A stretch of DNA of 64,000 bases from Calocera cornea HHB12733 (Eukaryota; Basidiomycota; Dacrymycetes; Dacrymycetales; Dacrymycetaceae): positions 49,030 to 113,029 of the forward strand of contig KV424022.1 in assembly GCA_001632435.1 (NCBI GenBank). The letters are read 5' to 3'. A model generated the notes under the pieces. The model made no database searches, had not been told where the DNA came from, and was given only the letters and a program-made list of their open reading frames with translations. Shown here piece after piece: positions 11,801 to 21,496 of the stretch. The translations under genes and the position numbers were made by a program. How positions within the stretch are numbered: position 1 is the stretch's first letter; every line of letters starts with the position of its first letter.

Positions 11801-12277
11801 ACGTCTATCGCTCGGTGAACCGCGCATGACGGGCTTCGGAGGTGTATCTTCGTCCAAGGGGTTGACAACGGAATAGGACGGTATGGGGGATGTGTCATGG
11901 CTTGAGGTAGATACTTGCGAGTCGCGCGAAGCAGGTTTGAGCTTGATTGGAATCTGACGCTCCCACGTTGGGTAGTGATTGGGACGGAACTCGGAGATGT
12001 CGGGTAACGAAAGAGAGGAGGGAGGCCCCGACGAGCGAGGAGGGGAGCTCGCCATTGACACAGCGGGGCTCGGCAGTGCACGTTGAGCATCATTTGCCGG
12101 CCAAACGCGTAGTTGGGAAGTGGGGTGCGGAGGGATAGCCGTTTGGGAAGAGGAAGGCGACGGGTCGACTCGAGACTGAGCGGCAGACTTGGGCACCCAG
12201 TGAGGGTACGGAGCACCCCGCTTGACCGGCGTATCTTTGTTGGCCGCTTTGGGTTTTTTCTTGGGTCTGTCAGACAT
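8878..12277 (-). CDS. Orphan 1028-aa acidic protein with six-cysteine cluster
   Basis: Not recognised. Seven exons (12277-11165, 11115-10891, 10839-10483, 10427-10071, 10021-9515, 9465-9300, 9239-8878) join in frame through introns of 49-60 bases to 1028 residues. The N-terminal 370 residues are disordered and end in an acidic stretch with about 14 consecutive Glu, encoded by a TCC-rich microsatellite. The middle is helical. At about 861-896 lies CYRC, a 13-residue gap, then C, a seven-residue gap, CVEC and a final C. The second half matches a Zn2Cys6 cluster but the first has an enlarged gap. The tail has an Ala/Lys-rich helix and the basic RKSGKRKRS. The exon 3/4 intron holds an exact copy of the dispersed motif (10452-10464). 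A nuclear DNA-binding role is a guess from the cysteines and basic tail. Confidence 0.7.
11269..11310 (+). repeat. TCC/TCT trinucleotide microsatellite coding poly-Glu
   Basis: Near-uninterrupted TCC/TCT triplets on the plus strand, giving a run of Glu codons in the minus-strand 1028-aa protein. Length variation between isolates is likely for such tracts. Confidence 0.85.
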
Positions 12278-12618
12278 ATTCGAAGACCTTGACAGGAGAG
12301 CAGATAAAGAGTTCTTGGAGAGGTAGGAGCGACCGTAGAGACGGTGGGGAGGATAGCACGGGCAACGAGTAACCCCAAATCGAACGTTCCTTCTGAGTTG
12401 GAGACGGATGCAATTTTGGGAGACCAATTGCATCCGTCAGCCGAAGTCCCCAAGCGCGTCTGAGTTGCTTGCACGCACGCGCCCACGACCATCGCCGACA
12501 CTTCTCTGTCTCTTGACTCATTACCCGCTTCTCTCCAAATACGTGACTCATTGTCGTCGTTCCTTCCCTCCTGAGTCGAATTCTGACACTGCACCCCAAG
12601 AAAGACCCACAATTCAAG
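12278..12618. promoter_or_regulatory. Divergent promoter region with 12-base palindrome arms
   Basis: 341 bases between two divergent orphan genes, both beginning MSDR. ACGGATGCAATT at 12404-12415 and its perfect reverse complement at 12426-12437 flank a ten-base spacer, giving a possible hairpin or dimeric protein site. An exact CCCCAAATCGAAC copy of the dispersed motif lies at 12373-12385. No TATA box is obvious. Confidence 0.5.
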
Positions 12619-13512
12619 ATGTCGGATCGTCTGTCGTATATTCTGCCGAAAATGACTGGACAGACCGCGCCCTTGACGTATGCCTCGTGGATCCTCGAGC
12701 TAGAAACTCTCATCGGGCCTGTTGTACCTTCCGACGCCGTGACTGAGCGCTACCCCTTTGCCAAGCTGTCGTACTTTGGGATCGAGGATGGGCCTAATAC
12801 CCTGCTGGGACAACACTGGATCCTGCTCAAATGGTTTCATTCGAAGTTCGATACAATACTGAACGAGACCAACGAGAGAAGCCGTGTTCGCCTCGAACTT
12901 AATTGGCTCCGAGAGATCCGTGCTGTCCCGGATAACATGCTGAATCGCGCTAAAGAAGACGCAGCGGATGAACACATGGAGGCTATCGATGATCACACGA
13001 ATATGAAGAAGAAAATCCGCGATCTGCTGGCGATCTTGCGCCCCAAGCGTGATAAGCGCATGCGGCAGGACTATCGCTCGGGTATTCCGCAGTTCAATGC
13101 ACTGTCAACCACAGTATTGCACACGATACTCGAAGACATAGACGCCAACATCCTCACTATTCGCTCGCTCGTGGATAAGCATCAGCCCAATGGCCATGCA
13201 GTCTTCATCGGCCTACAGGTCAGCAATCGGGTCGAATGGCAAGAGACAATGCACAGAACTCCTGCGGCCCAACAGACAATTCGGGACTACATTCGCTTCA
13301 AGCATACTGCTCATGTGACGAAACGTCAAGTGGACATCCTGCGATTCGACTACGCACTGCTGGATAAGGAAATGGCGCTGTGGAGCCGGGCTAAGGCTGG
13401 CCTGTTGACTCCCTGCGGTAGCCTGCATCTGGAGGATTCCAGCAGCGATAGCGAGGAGGGAAGCAGCGATAGTGAGGAGGACGGCATTGAGGAGGACGGC
13501 ACCGAGGAGTAG
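12619..13512 (+). CDS. Orphan 297-aa protein with acidic tail
   Basis: A single uninterrupted exon of 297 residues, starting at ATG 12619 (MSDRLSYILPKM). No known domain is recognised. The composition is predominantly helical with many charged residues (around 110-160). The C-terminus is a Ser/Asp/Glu-rich repeat with two copies of SSDSEE followed by EEDG units. No signal peptide or membrane segment is visible. It is divergent from the 1028-aa orphan; whether the pair is functionally linked is unknown. An in-frame second ATG follows at residue 12. Confidence 0.6.
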   Translation: MSDRLSYILPKMTGQTAPLTYASWILELETLIGPVVPSDAVTERYPFAKLSYFGIEDGPNTLLGQHWILLKWFHSKFDTILNETNERSRVRLELNWLREIRAVPDNMLNRAKEDAADEHMEAIDDHTNMKKKIRDLLAILRPKRDKRMRQDYRSGIPQFNALSTTVLHTILEDIDANILTIRSLVDKHQPNGHAVFIGLQVSNRVEWQETMHRTPAAQQTIRDYIRFKHTAHVTKRQVDILRFDYALLDKEMALWSRAKAGLLTPCGSLHLEDSSSDSEEGSSDSEEDGIEEDGTEE

Positions 13513-14067
13513 CAGGGAACAAGGCATGGCGGAGCACTTTTGTGACAATGCGCATCATGAAGAACTGTAGTTCTATTAGCACGTACCAGGAGGAATACAA
13601 CTCTGATGATTCTGATCGGATGTCCAAGTTGCGGGGGTGCCCAGCCGCAAATCGACCACAGATGCCCCGACAACATGTGAATTAAAATAAAGAATATGAT
13701 TGGTACCACATTCAATGGCCTAAATAGACGCTACTAGCCACTAGGAAGCCTTGGGTGGGCAGCCGAACTGGGCACGGCACCTCAAAGCGAGCAGCCGCAA
13801 ATCGAACCTCAGTGTGGCGTCAGGAGTACAGCGGGCCGCCAGGGAGACAACGGGAGCATATAGCCTCCCTCGGGAGACATGCAGGGCAGGGCGGATGCCC
13901 CCGGAGTACTGAGCAGCCGTGGGGAGCAAGGAGCGCGTCTCCCTGCCCATCCCCAAATCGAACGGAGCCGATAACGCCCCTCCAGGAGCTAATTGGAATT
14001 TGCTGATGGACGGTCTTTCTGCTCCCATCCCATATCAAATCTACAAGCGTCCCGCTCGACATTGCCC
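13513..14067. other. Non-coding stretch with three motif copies
   Basis: No gene is supported. Three forms of the dispersed motif lie here: 13645-13657 and 13795-13807 (CCGCAAATCGA core) and an exact CCCCAAATCGAAC at 13951-13963. All have the same orientation and lie downstream of two convergent genes. Overlapping short frames on both strands show no recognisable protein. Confidence 0.5.
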
Positions 14068-15045
14068 TCAAAGATCACTGAGGTACGCTCGCATAGCACG
14101 GCCCCGACCCTTCGATACTTCAGCGGTAGGCTGATTCTGAACCGCCCGGAAAGGATTGAAGCTGGTGTTGGAGCGAGTTGATTGTGCCTTTTGGACCATC
14201 GCCGTGGTCCGAGTTGGCAGTGGCTCCTGGCTCGTCCGGGAATGAAACTGGTATTCTTCCTCCTGCCCGACAAAACCATAGACCTCATCAAATGGACTTG
14301 ATTTTTTCTTCCTTGGTATTGCTCCCTCCGCTTCGATGCGGGATCCCGATGCTTGGGCTCTATCGACGCCCTCCATGACCGGTCTCCGTGCATCTTCGTA
14401 TGCGGCCCGTTTGGCCTCGATGCGCGTGGCAAGCGCGTCTGCCTGTTCGTTTTGCTCGGGAATCATCATGGGAACATACGGCGGATTCCTTGGGTCGCTC
14501 CAAGTAATCTCGCCGGTCTTCATATTTTCGAAGTAGATCTCACCGCGCAGATGCGATGCGCCGATGGCCTGATATGACTTCATCTCCCAATCAGGAGGTA
14601 AAGGTACGCATATGCTAAGTATCTTCGTTGGATGGCGAGGATCCAGGTCGGTCTGGATACCGGAGTCGGTGTGGAGCCAGTAAACCTCCCCATCCGGTCT
14701 TCTACGCATCTCCCAGCAGTCCTCCAATGGAGGCTTCCTCCAGTTACCAACCGGGTAGCGGGGATCCCACAGGCTCGTGGATTTCGTATTGTGATCCACG
14801 TAGTAGATATTATTTTCGGATGTCATCCAGATCTCCCAGCCAGCCGGCAGCGGCTCAGTACTCCATGGAGAGTCGGGATTATGAGGATGCAGCCAGTGGG
14901 TCTTGCGAGTGCAATGATCCACGTAGTAGGGACGCCCGTTTGAAGCTCTACGTTTCTCCCAGTTTGGAGGAAGTGGGAGGGTCTCCCATCTCGGTGTTGC
15001 TTGAGAGGGCTCGACTTGAACAGCTAACGGACGGATCTGGGCCAT
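14068..15045 (-). CDS. WW-repeat protein, 325 aa
   Basis: Single-exon protein whose first 200 residues carry four WW-type modules. The first two keep both Trp residues: [20 protein letters not shown] followed by HWLHP, and [20 protein letters not shown] followed by SLWDP. The third, [17 protein letters not shown], has Leu in place of the second Trp and is probably degenerate. The fourth, LPPDWEM then [17 protein letters not shown], has a longer first loop. WW modules bind proline-rich ligands. The C-terminal 120 residues are basic, disordered and end [14 protein letters not shown]. There is no HECT, FF or catalytic domain, so it is an adaptor by exclusion. The start MAQIRPL lies 392 bases upstream of the divergent ARL8 gene. 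Confidence 0.85.
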   Translation of the reverse strand: MAQIRPLAVQVEPSQATPRWETLPLPPNWEKRRASNGRPYYVDHCTRKTHWLHPHNPDSPWSTEPLPAGWEIWMTSENNIYYVDHNTKSTSLWDPRYPVGNWRKPPLEDCWEMRRRPDGEVYWLHTDSGIQTDLDPRHPTKILSICVPLPPDWEMKSYQAIGASHLRGEIYFENMKTGEITWSDPRNPPYVPMMIPEQNEQADALATRIEAKRAAYEDARRPVMEGVDRAQASGSRIEAEGAIPRKKKSSPFDEVYGFVGQEEEYQFHSRTSQEPLPTRTTAMVQKAQSTRSNTSFNPFRAVQNQPTAEVSKGRGRAMRAYLSDL

Positions 15046-15436
15046 GACTCGAAGGAGATGGTGAAGGCGCCCAAATCACGATTCAAGTATGTGAGACAGC
15101 ACTGTTCTGCAGTCGAAATCAATGGAGATGTCTCCACGAGACTTCGGAAAGACAGAGTTGGTGGAGGCGAATAAGTAAGGATTGGAGTCATCCTCACCTT
15201 GACGCGGGCGTGTTGGCAAGGACGCCGTGGCGAGAAGCACAGGCATGACCGGAGGCAAATCGAAGCGCTCCTGAGCGGCCTCGCGAATCGCGATGACGGC
15301 GGACGCGCGGTCAGTCAGGCGACACATGGCAGGCTGATGTGTACGCAGCATCGGACGGCAAAGCATCGACGACCCATACCACGACGACCTCTACGACCTC
15401 TGTTTCCTTCGTTCATTCTTAATATTCCCTCCTGGG

Positions 15437-16507
15437 ATGTCCTCGTTCTTCACCGCAATATACAACTTCTTCCGCAATATCTTCTTTTCCAAGCAGGCTG
15501 AGATCTCAATTGTGGGCCTGCAGGTCAGTCCGCCTACTACGGAGCTACACGCGTAGAAGCTGACGCAAGGGCTCCCAGGCATCAGGGAAGACATCGTTTG
15601 TCAATGTTCTAGGATCGGGTCAATGGAGTGAGGAGGTCATCCCGACTGTCGCGTTCAGCTTTCGGAAAGGTGCGTGGAGCCACTTTGGAGGCACGATCCC
15701 TTCCTGATCAGGCAATCAGTCACCAAAGGGAACATCACTTTGAAGATATGGGATGTCGCAGGTGTGTTAGCTCGCTCTTGATATTGAACTTAGTACTTAT
15801 ATGCGCGTGAAGGGCAACCAAAGTTCCGGAATATGTACGTGGCTGGTTGCTTTGCCCCGCAGCGTGCCAGCTTATCGTCATGTCAGGTGGGATCGCTATT
15901 GTCGGGGCACAAATGCGATAGTGTACGTCCCATCACTGCGATCCATTTGGAGACAGCAGTGACGTTGGTGCTAGATTCGTTGTGGACTCCGCCGATGTGT
16001 GTCGCAGGCAATTGTCGGGACCAACACGCAGTAGCTAACACGCATATAGAAGGACAAGATCGATACGGCACGCTTTGAGCTGCACAACCTGCTTGATCGC
16101 CCGCATCTGAATGGAGTGCCTTTACTGGTGGTGTGTCTATGTCCTCATCGGCAGTGAGCGACGCTCACAGGTTTCGTAGCTGGGCAACAAGAACGATCTG
16201 GAAACTCATTTGACCGTGGACGAGCTCATCCGACTCTTGTGCGTGTTTTACCAGTCTCAGTCTGCAGGTAGCTGATGTTTCCCTACTAGACAACTAGACC
16301 AGATCAAGAACCGGCCCGTATCCGTGCGTGCCATCCCTCCGCATTCCTAGCGCATATACTGACGTCTTGTTGCAGTGCTACTCCGTAAGCACACAAATGC
16401 ACCTAGCAAGATCATCTAACATCTAACACCTTCAATTGCAGTGCTCGATGAAATCGCAGCATAATTTGGACGTGATCCTGCAATGGCTGTCCGCACGAGC
16501 CACATAA
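15437..16507 (+). CDS. ARL8: ARL8-type small GTPase, 182 aa in eleven exons
   Basis: ARF-like GTPase of the ARL8 group, which in animals and plants acts on lysosome/vacuole membranes in traffic. Exons: 15437-15523, 15579-15669, 15720-15761, 15813-15834, 15887-15922, 15975-15996, 16050-16130, 16180-16238, 16290-16323, 16376-16384, 16442-16507; all phases close to 182 residues (human ARL8B has 186). Seen after splicing: an amphipathic N-terminus ([14 protein letters not shown]) instead of a myristoylation Gly, P-loop GLQASGKTS, effector region [30 protein letters not shown] for G3, GNKND for G4 and CYSCSMK near G5. The tail ends [11 protein letters not shown]. Exons of 22, 22 and 9 bases mean no single frame shows the gene. 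It is divergent from the WW-repeat gene and convergent with OST4. Confidence 0.93.
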
Positions 16508-16880
16508 TGTGCCGAGGTAGGAGGACGGAGGGCGGGCTCGGGAACGGAGCTGTGCAGATAGATACCTCTCACGTCGTTTGTACCTCATCACAATGTACGA
16601 TATGCCTTCCTGCTCTGAGGACACCGCAAGGAGGTGAAAAGACCCTCACGCGGTAGATGATGGCACGGAAAGCCACACTGCACCCTTTACCAGCCGCGGT
16701 GACGAACAGGCATCGCGGTCTGGCAGCTCATTATATTACTGAGAAGAGGCGCGTACAGGTTTTAGTCGGGTATCATCCTGCACCATGCTCATCCCCGTCC
16801 ATCCACCCCTACATACCACACTCTAACCAACTCTGTCCATACGCTCCCTGCGCACTCATCCACCTCTCCAGTCTGGCAGC
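16508..16880. other. Convergent 3' region between ARL8 and OST4
   Basis: 373 bases between two gene ends. No further gene seen; the minus-strand open frame 16412-16624 overlaps the last ARL8 exons and has no recognisable protein character. Confidence 0.5.
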
Positions 16881-17024
16881 TCATCGCTTCTCTACAACTC
16901 CCGTTACTTTATTCGTTGTCAACCCGGTCCGGTTGACGGCTACGAAGTGGAACGCGACGATGAGCAGGACGGATGCGATGCCGAGCCCGTTCGAGAGGTC
17001 CGTTAGCTGGTTGTGGTCCATCAT
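16881..17024 (-). CDS. OST4: OST4, oligosaccharyltransferase small subunit, 47 aa
   Basis: A 47-residue single-exon frame, too small for usual ORF filters. It reads MMDHNQLTDLSNGLGIASV, then LLIVAFHFVAVN, then a short basic tail. A charged N-terminus, one transmembrane helix and an HFVAVN-like ending are the pattern of OST4, which holds the STT3 catalytic subunit and OST3/6 together in the ER oligosaccharyltransferase complex. Two in-frame ATGs stand at the start; the second would give 46 residues. The tail TGLTTNKVTGVVEKR is longer than in yeast (36 residues), so an intron near Asn-Arg is possible. It is divergent from PTPA, 342 bases away. Confidence 0.75.
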   Translation of the reverse strand: MMDHNQLTDLSNGLGIASVLLIVAFHFVAVNRTGLTTNKVTGVVEKR

Positions 17025-17366
17025 GGCGGTCGGAGGCGCGTGAGCGACGAGGTTACTGCTTAACAGCTGTTTTTCCGCTCGAAGTATTACGTCTGCACAT
17101 GAAGTTCAGCTTCCTATCCAAGGAGACTGGGTGATACCCAAGAACGTACGCGGCGAAATGCGACTTCGGCTTGTTGGACGCGCGGGTTCGGGTGCTCGAA
17201 GCGGTGTGCTGCGACCAAGACGTGGACCCGCCCAGCTTGAGCTGACCCTGAGGCCACGTGCCTTGCTTCTTTAATGCCGACCCGCACCTCCGACCGGGAC
17301 CGCCTGCCGTTTACGTGAGCGGCCCAGGCGCGAACGCGACCCAGTCACACTCAAGCGCGCACAACC
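17025..17366. promoter_or_regulatory. Divergent upstream region of OST4 and PTPA
   Basis: 342 bases shared by two housekeeping genes transcribed in opposite directions. A CACGTG E-box-type word sits near 17254. Nothing else stands out. Confidence 0.35.
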
Positions 17367-18734
17367 ATGGCTACATCCACGTCTACGAGTCATTATCAAA
17401 TACCGACAAAATGTATCCTCAGCCAGGAACAGGTCACGGAGTGGGAGAGCTCACAGACGTACGAAACCGTGTTTGGGTTCATCGAGCGCCTCAATGAGTC
17501 CGTCGTTGGCGTGAAGCTGACGGATCCCTGTGAGATGTCAGAGGTGTGCAGGCTCTGTACTTCCCTAGTGGATGGTGGTGCTAATATGAATCCAGAGCGT
17601 GAAAGAGGTTATAGGCGTGTTGGACGATGTCGAGCAGATTGCAAAGGACACACCGCCGGTGTCGAACTCGGCATCTCGGTTCGGCAACCCTGCGTTCCGC
17701 GACTTCTATGACAAAGTCAGCGAGGTATATTTCCATTCCACTCGTTATCTCCCCATCTATTGACATAGGCTCAGGCGTCGACTTCATTGCACAAGAATAT
17801 AACTGGCGTACCTGAGGAAGCAATACCCGAGCTGTCAGTGTACTTCAGCGAAAGCTGGGGCAACCGGACGCGGATCGACTACGGCAGCGGGATGGAGCTC
17901 AACTTCCTGTGTTGGGTGTACGTGATCTCCTCTGTATCTGCTAGATTACCACTTAATCAGTTCAATAGCATATGTCTGGAGAAACTTGGCGTACTGAAGC
18001 AGAGCGACGACCGATCAGTGGTGATCAAAGTGTTCTGGAGGTGCGCCCAGTCCTGCTCACTCCATCCAACCCACCTCACACATTCATCCAGGTACATCCA
18101 AGTGATGCGCACTCTTCAGCAGATGTACTGGCTCGAGCCTGCCGGATCACATGGTGTCTGGGGGCTTGATGACTACCACTTCCTCCCGTTCGTGTTCGGC
18201 TCGGCGCAGCTGCGCGGACACAAGCATCTCCGTCCGAAGAGCATACACGACGCGGATATGCTCGAGATGTTCGCAAAAGATTACATGTATATTGCATGTA
18301 TCTCGTTTATCAACTCTGTACGCCAACCACTTTCCCAGGCCAAGAGGAGTAGCCTGACAATGGGGATGTAGATCAAAACTGCCTCATTGCGATGGCATTC
18401 CCCGATGCTGGACGACATCTCCTCCGTCAGGACATGGGACAAGGTCAACAGCGGCATGCTGAAGATGTACCGAGGCGAAGTGCTTGGCAAGCTTCCCGTA
18501 ATTCAGCACTTTTACTTTGGCTCCTTCCTGCCCTTCACCGGCACGCCCATAGCTGAGAATGGGACCGGCGTGGTGCATCACGACGGACATGTGCATGTGC
18601 AGTCGACATGGGGCGACTGCTGTGGGATCAAGATACCTGCTGTATTTGGTGCGGCGCTCGCGGAGAAGGACGATGCGGAGAGGAAACCGACTGCGCTGAA
18701 CGTGCCTGGGCTGAGGCCCGTGCCTTTTGACTGA
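17367..18734 (+). CDS. PTPA: PP2A phosphatase activator (PTPA), about 368 aa
   Basis: Peptidyl-prolyl isomerase-like activator of serine/threonine phosphatase PP2A (yeast RRD1/RRD2). Six exons, starting at ATG 17367 (MATSTSTSHYQIP). Characteristic stretches seen: SRFGNPAFRDFYDKV, ELSVYFSESWGNRTRIDYG, GSGMELNFLCW, YWLEPAGSHGVWGLDDYHFL, PFVFGSAQLRGH, SLRWHSPMLDDIS, TWDKVNSGMLKMYRGEVL. Introns follow SE, E, W, FWR and NS, each about 50 bases. The C-terminus extends past FGSFLPFTG by about 60 residues ending LRPVPFD, typical of longer fungal PTPA forms. The nearby reading MMARKATLHP at 16657 is unrelated. Confidence 0.95.
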
Positions 18735-18844
18735 TGGGACACCATCGCGCGCGATCAAGCTGTATCGATATGTATGTATGATTGACAGGTTACAAATAAC
18801 AATGGACTCTTTGGAATTCCAAATGCCATAAACAGAGAATGACT

Positions 18845-21496
18845 CTACGCGCCCCCTTCGGTCGGTAGACCGCGGCTTATTCCATCCCGAAGCTCCTGCA
18901 AGCCAGCACTTGAGACGCAAGCGTCAGGAGTGCCATCGAAACCGTCAAGGCATTGCTGGAACATGTGTTGTAGTAATTCAGACTGGTCGACATTGTGACG
19001 CTTGGGGAAGTCGTTGAGAATGTAATGAACGCCGTAGATCGACATGCAGCTCATCCACTCAGACTGCGCGATCATGCGAGTGAACTCTATCGTGGTCCGA
19101 TTGGCCACAGTTTCGGCGTGTGGGGTGCGTTTGACCAAAAGGCGGGCGACGAAGACAGCAATGAGGCATAGGGGCAACGTTGAGTTATCGATGACGGAGA
19201 TGAGCTCGTTCAGCCCGCCCTCGCTAACAAACTGCCCTACCATGGCCCTGTGTACGTCTACGAGGTTCTCGATCAGAGTCCAAGGAAGCCCGAAGCACTT
19301 CTCCAAGAGGCTCACGAAGGGGCGAAGATGTTGTGGATTCTTGACCGCGTAACGAACACAGGACAGCAGGTCTCGCAGATTTTCGCCCCAGAGCGAGTAG
19401 GGACTGGCGGCGTGTACGAGCGCACGAAGCGCTGGCATATTGATGTTTGGGAGTTCCACAGAACATGTTGGTTCCGCTCGAAGTGAATCGCGAGCGATCA
19501 AACCCGTCATACGTTCCAGGGACATCGAAGGTAAGAAAGCAAGATTTGGATTCTCAGCCAAGCATAAAAGAAGTGCTTGACGGATGTTTTGCACGGCCTT
19601 GCTTGTCCTTCCCAATGTCGATGATAGCTGATGGTCCGAAAACAGTCTGTCCACGCAGAGCGAAAACTGACGACCTAGGACATCCGGCCAAGCATCCGCT
19701 GAGTAGCGCGATGTCCAATCTGCTGCATCCGATAAATTTCCATGTTGCTGAGGTTCCAGACAGGTGACCAGCAGCGAAACGTATTGAGCCAACACGATTC
19801 CGGATACTTTCGACATTGCGATATATTTCGAATGGGTTGCCAAGCAGTCAAGGGCAGTTTGTGTGGACTTTGACACTGTCAAGCCCTGGAGACGACGTCT
19901 ACATTGCTCCAACTGTGTTCCAATCCAAAATACTCCGGGTTCGTGATCACCTCGCGACGAGTATTCCAGGGATGGTCGTTTGACGTTTGACAGCAAACGT
20001 GCTGTCAGAATCTCCGTATACCCGGAGGATGACCGCTTCATGCACAGCAGCTTGAAGATCGAGGCTTCGTCAAGGTACCCTTGCGGTTGGCCGGGAAGGA
20101 GTGACGATATGAGAGCAAGCTTCTCCAGTTCGGTATGATTGAATGTATAATTGCTCGCCTTGGTGTAAGCCGCCAATCGCTTCTGAATGAACGCCAGTGA
20201 GGCAGTCTCGATGCGTGACTGCATGTGCCCCCGCAGCTTGTGAGGGAGGTGCCAGTGAGCGAGAAAGTAGAGTGCGGCTTGCTGGGCTGTAGGGTCGGGC
20301 GACTGGATCATCCAGACCAAGCCTTTCGCTTGGAGCTCCATCGCGTTCTCTTTGATGCATCGCTTCTCTTGATGCTCCGGAGTTTCTGGGGTGATGGTGG
20401 ATGGACCGATCTCGTGTTCGACATCATCTTCTGGGCATGGCTCGGTCTGTGCTGTGGAGGCATTCCGAAGCGCTTTCTCCGCAAGTATGTGGATGCGTCG
20501 GAGCGCCAGGTACAGTGTAGATTTGTACGGGCAATCGGGGGAGAACAATGGGATCGTCGCCGAAATGATGTAAAGTCCTGCGCCGATGGAGAGGAGCGTC
20601 ATCATCAGCGTTGATAAGACCAAGCTGACCGTCCAAGCGTATACCACCAGTCCGAGGAAGAACAGAAACAGCGCAATATGAATGGACAGAGGCAACACTG
20701 CAACTATCGTGGGCATCGACCATCGCATCAAGCCGTCGTATCGATATTGCCGTTGCTGTACTCGTTCGAGCGGGACCAGGGGCAACTCCTCCGTGTATGC
20801 TCTGATCCACTCCTTGACCAACATAGCAAAGGTCGCAGCAAGAAGGCTTATGAACAGGCTCGTGAGCCACAGGCCGTTGATTACCACAGCTGACCACGGT
20901 GGAGAGAAGTCCTCGGGCTGATAAGGGAGTAGCGCCTCAATAGCTACGGCTGCGGAGAGCGCTGCCAGCTGCTGAGATAGCGCGGCGATCCCATCGACCG
21001 TGGCTTGTCCGGAATCCGGCTGAAGAGTCGACCAAGAAGCAATGAGGAAGGCGGAGAGGATCGCAGAGAACAAACCGGTCTTTGAACTTATCAGCTTGAC
21101 TTTCTGGTGGAGATTCTGGCGACCTACGAATAGTAGGAAGACGTCGATGCCTTCATTCCACTTTCGGAGTAAAGCCTTATCGTGTTGCTCAGCTATATCA
21201 ACGTATGATCTCCATATTTCAGCATTATCAGACTTGTCTGGCGTTGCCGGAAAGTGTCTTCTCCAATCGGGGGGAGTAGCCGAGGACGCGTCACTGTCCG
21301 ACGGGGACATCCCGCCATCGCTGGCGCTGCCGCACACTGTGGATCCGTCGAGGTCGGCAACGCGGGGTGCATTGCCAAGGACTGGAGAGAACGGGCTATC
21401 GTACTTGTGCTGCGCATCTAACCCATCCAGATCCTCCGACCACTGTCGTGAGAGAAAGGTGGCGTGGCGCGAGCGTGAGACCTGCAATTCGCTCAT
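18845..21496 (-). CDS. DUF6535 membrane protein, copy 1, 867 aa
   Basis: First of four tandem paralogs. Exons 21496-21128 and 21079-18845 join at the codon after DVFLLF (intron 48 bases, readable in frame, so it can be missed) to 867 residues. An acidic N-terminus leads to the DUF6535 core: NAEIWRSYVDIAEQHDKALL, RKWNEGIDVFLLF|TGLFSAIL, then SWSTLQPDSGQATVD. Four hydrophobic segments follow, around ALLPYQPEDFSPPWSAVVIN, LFISLLAATFAML, IALFLFFLGLVVYAW and ISATIPLF, with the paralog-wide DCPYKSTLY after them. The C-terminal 500 residues are helical and hydrophobic-poor with no recognised domain. DUF6535 proteins are abundant in Agaricomycetes and have no established function. Confidence 0.85.
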   Translation of the reverse strand: MSELQVSRSRHATFLSRQWSEDLDGLDAQHKYDSPFSPVLGNAPRVADLDGSTVCGSASDGGMSPSDSDASSATPPDWRRHFPATPDKSDNAEIWRSYVDIAEQHDKALLRKWNEGIDVFLLFVGRQNLHQKVKLISSKTGLFSAILSAFLIASWSTLQPDSGQATVDGIAALSQQLAALSAAVAIEALLPYQPEDFSPPWSAVVINGLWLTSLFISLLAATFAMLVKEWIRAYTEELPLVPLERVQQRQYRYDGLMRWSMPTIVAVLPLSIHIALFLFFLGLVVYAWTVSLVLSTLMMTLLSIGAGLYIISATIPLFSPDCPYKSTLYLALRRIHILAEKALRNASTAQTEPCPEDDVEHEIGPSTITPETPEHQEKRCIKENAMELQAKGLVWMIQSPDPTAQQAALYFLAHWHLPHKLRGHMQSRIETASLAFIQKRLAAYTKASNYTFNHTELEKLALISSLLPGQPQGYLDEASIFKLLCMKRSSSGYTEILTARLLSNVKRPSLEYSSRGDHEPGVFWIGTQLEQCRRRLQGLTVSKSTQTALDCLATHSKYIAMSKVSGIVLAQYVSLLVTCLEPQQHGNLSDAADWTSRYSADAWPDVLGRQFSLCVDRLFSDHQLSSTLGRTSKAVQNIRQALLLCLAENPNLAFLPSMSLERMTGLIARDSLRAEPTCSVELPNINMPALRALVHAASPYSLWGENLRDLLSCVRYAVKNPQHLRPFVSLLEKCFGLPWTLIENLVDVHRAMVGQFVSEGGLNELISVIDNSTLPLCLIAVFVARLLVKRTPHAETVANRTTIEFTRMIAQSEWMSCMSIYGVHYILNDFPKRHNVDQSELLQHMFQQCLDGFDGTPDACVSSAGLQELRDGISRGLPTEGGA

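Larger units (their letters stand above)
279..13963. repeat. Dispersed 13-base motif GTTCGATTTGGGG, about 15 copies
   Basis: Exact or near-exact copies on either strand: 353-365, 5608-5620, 10452-10464, 12373-12385, 13951-13963 (exact 13-mer); 10963-10973 (11-base core); one or two mismatches at 279-291, 640-652, 2963-2975, 6954-6966, 7033-7045, 8132-8144, 8669-8681, 13645-13657, 13795-13807. They sit in introns, promoters, 3' flanks and in two coding exons (5608, 10963). I noticed no exact copy beyond 14 kb, but did not count exhaustively. It looks like part of the tRNA B box (GTTCGA) yet the GGGG end does not fit. Confidence 0.65.

Noticed and set aside
15076..15366. Minus-strand frame upstream of ARL8
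   Set aside because: It lies in the divergent promoter and has no recognisable protein pattern.
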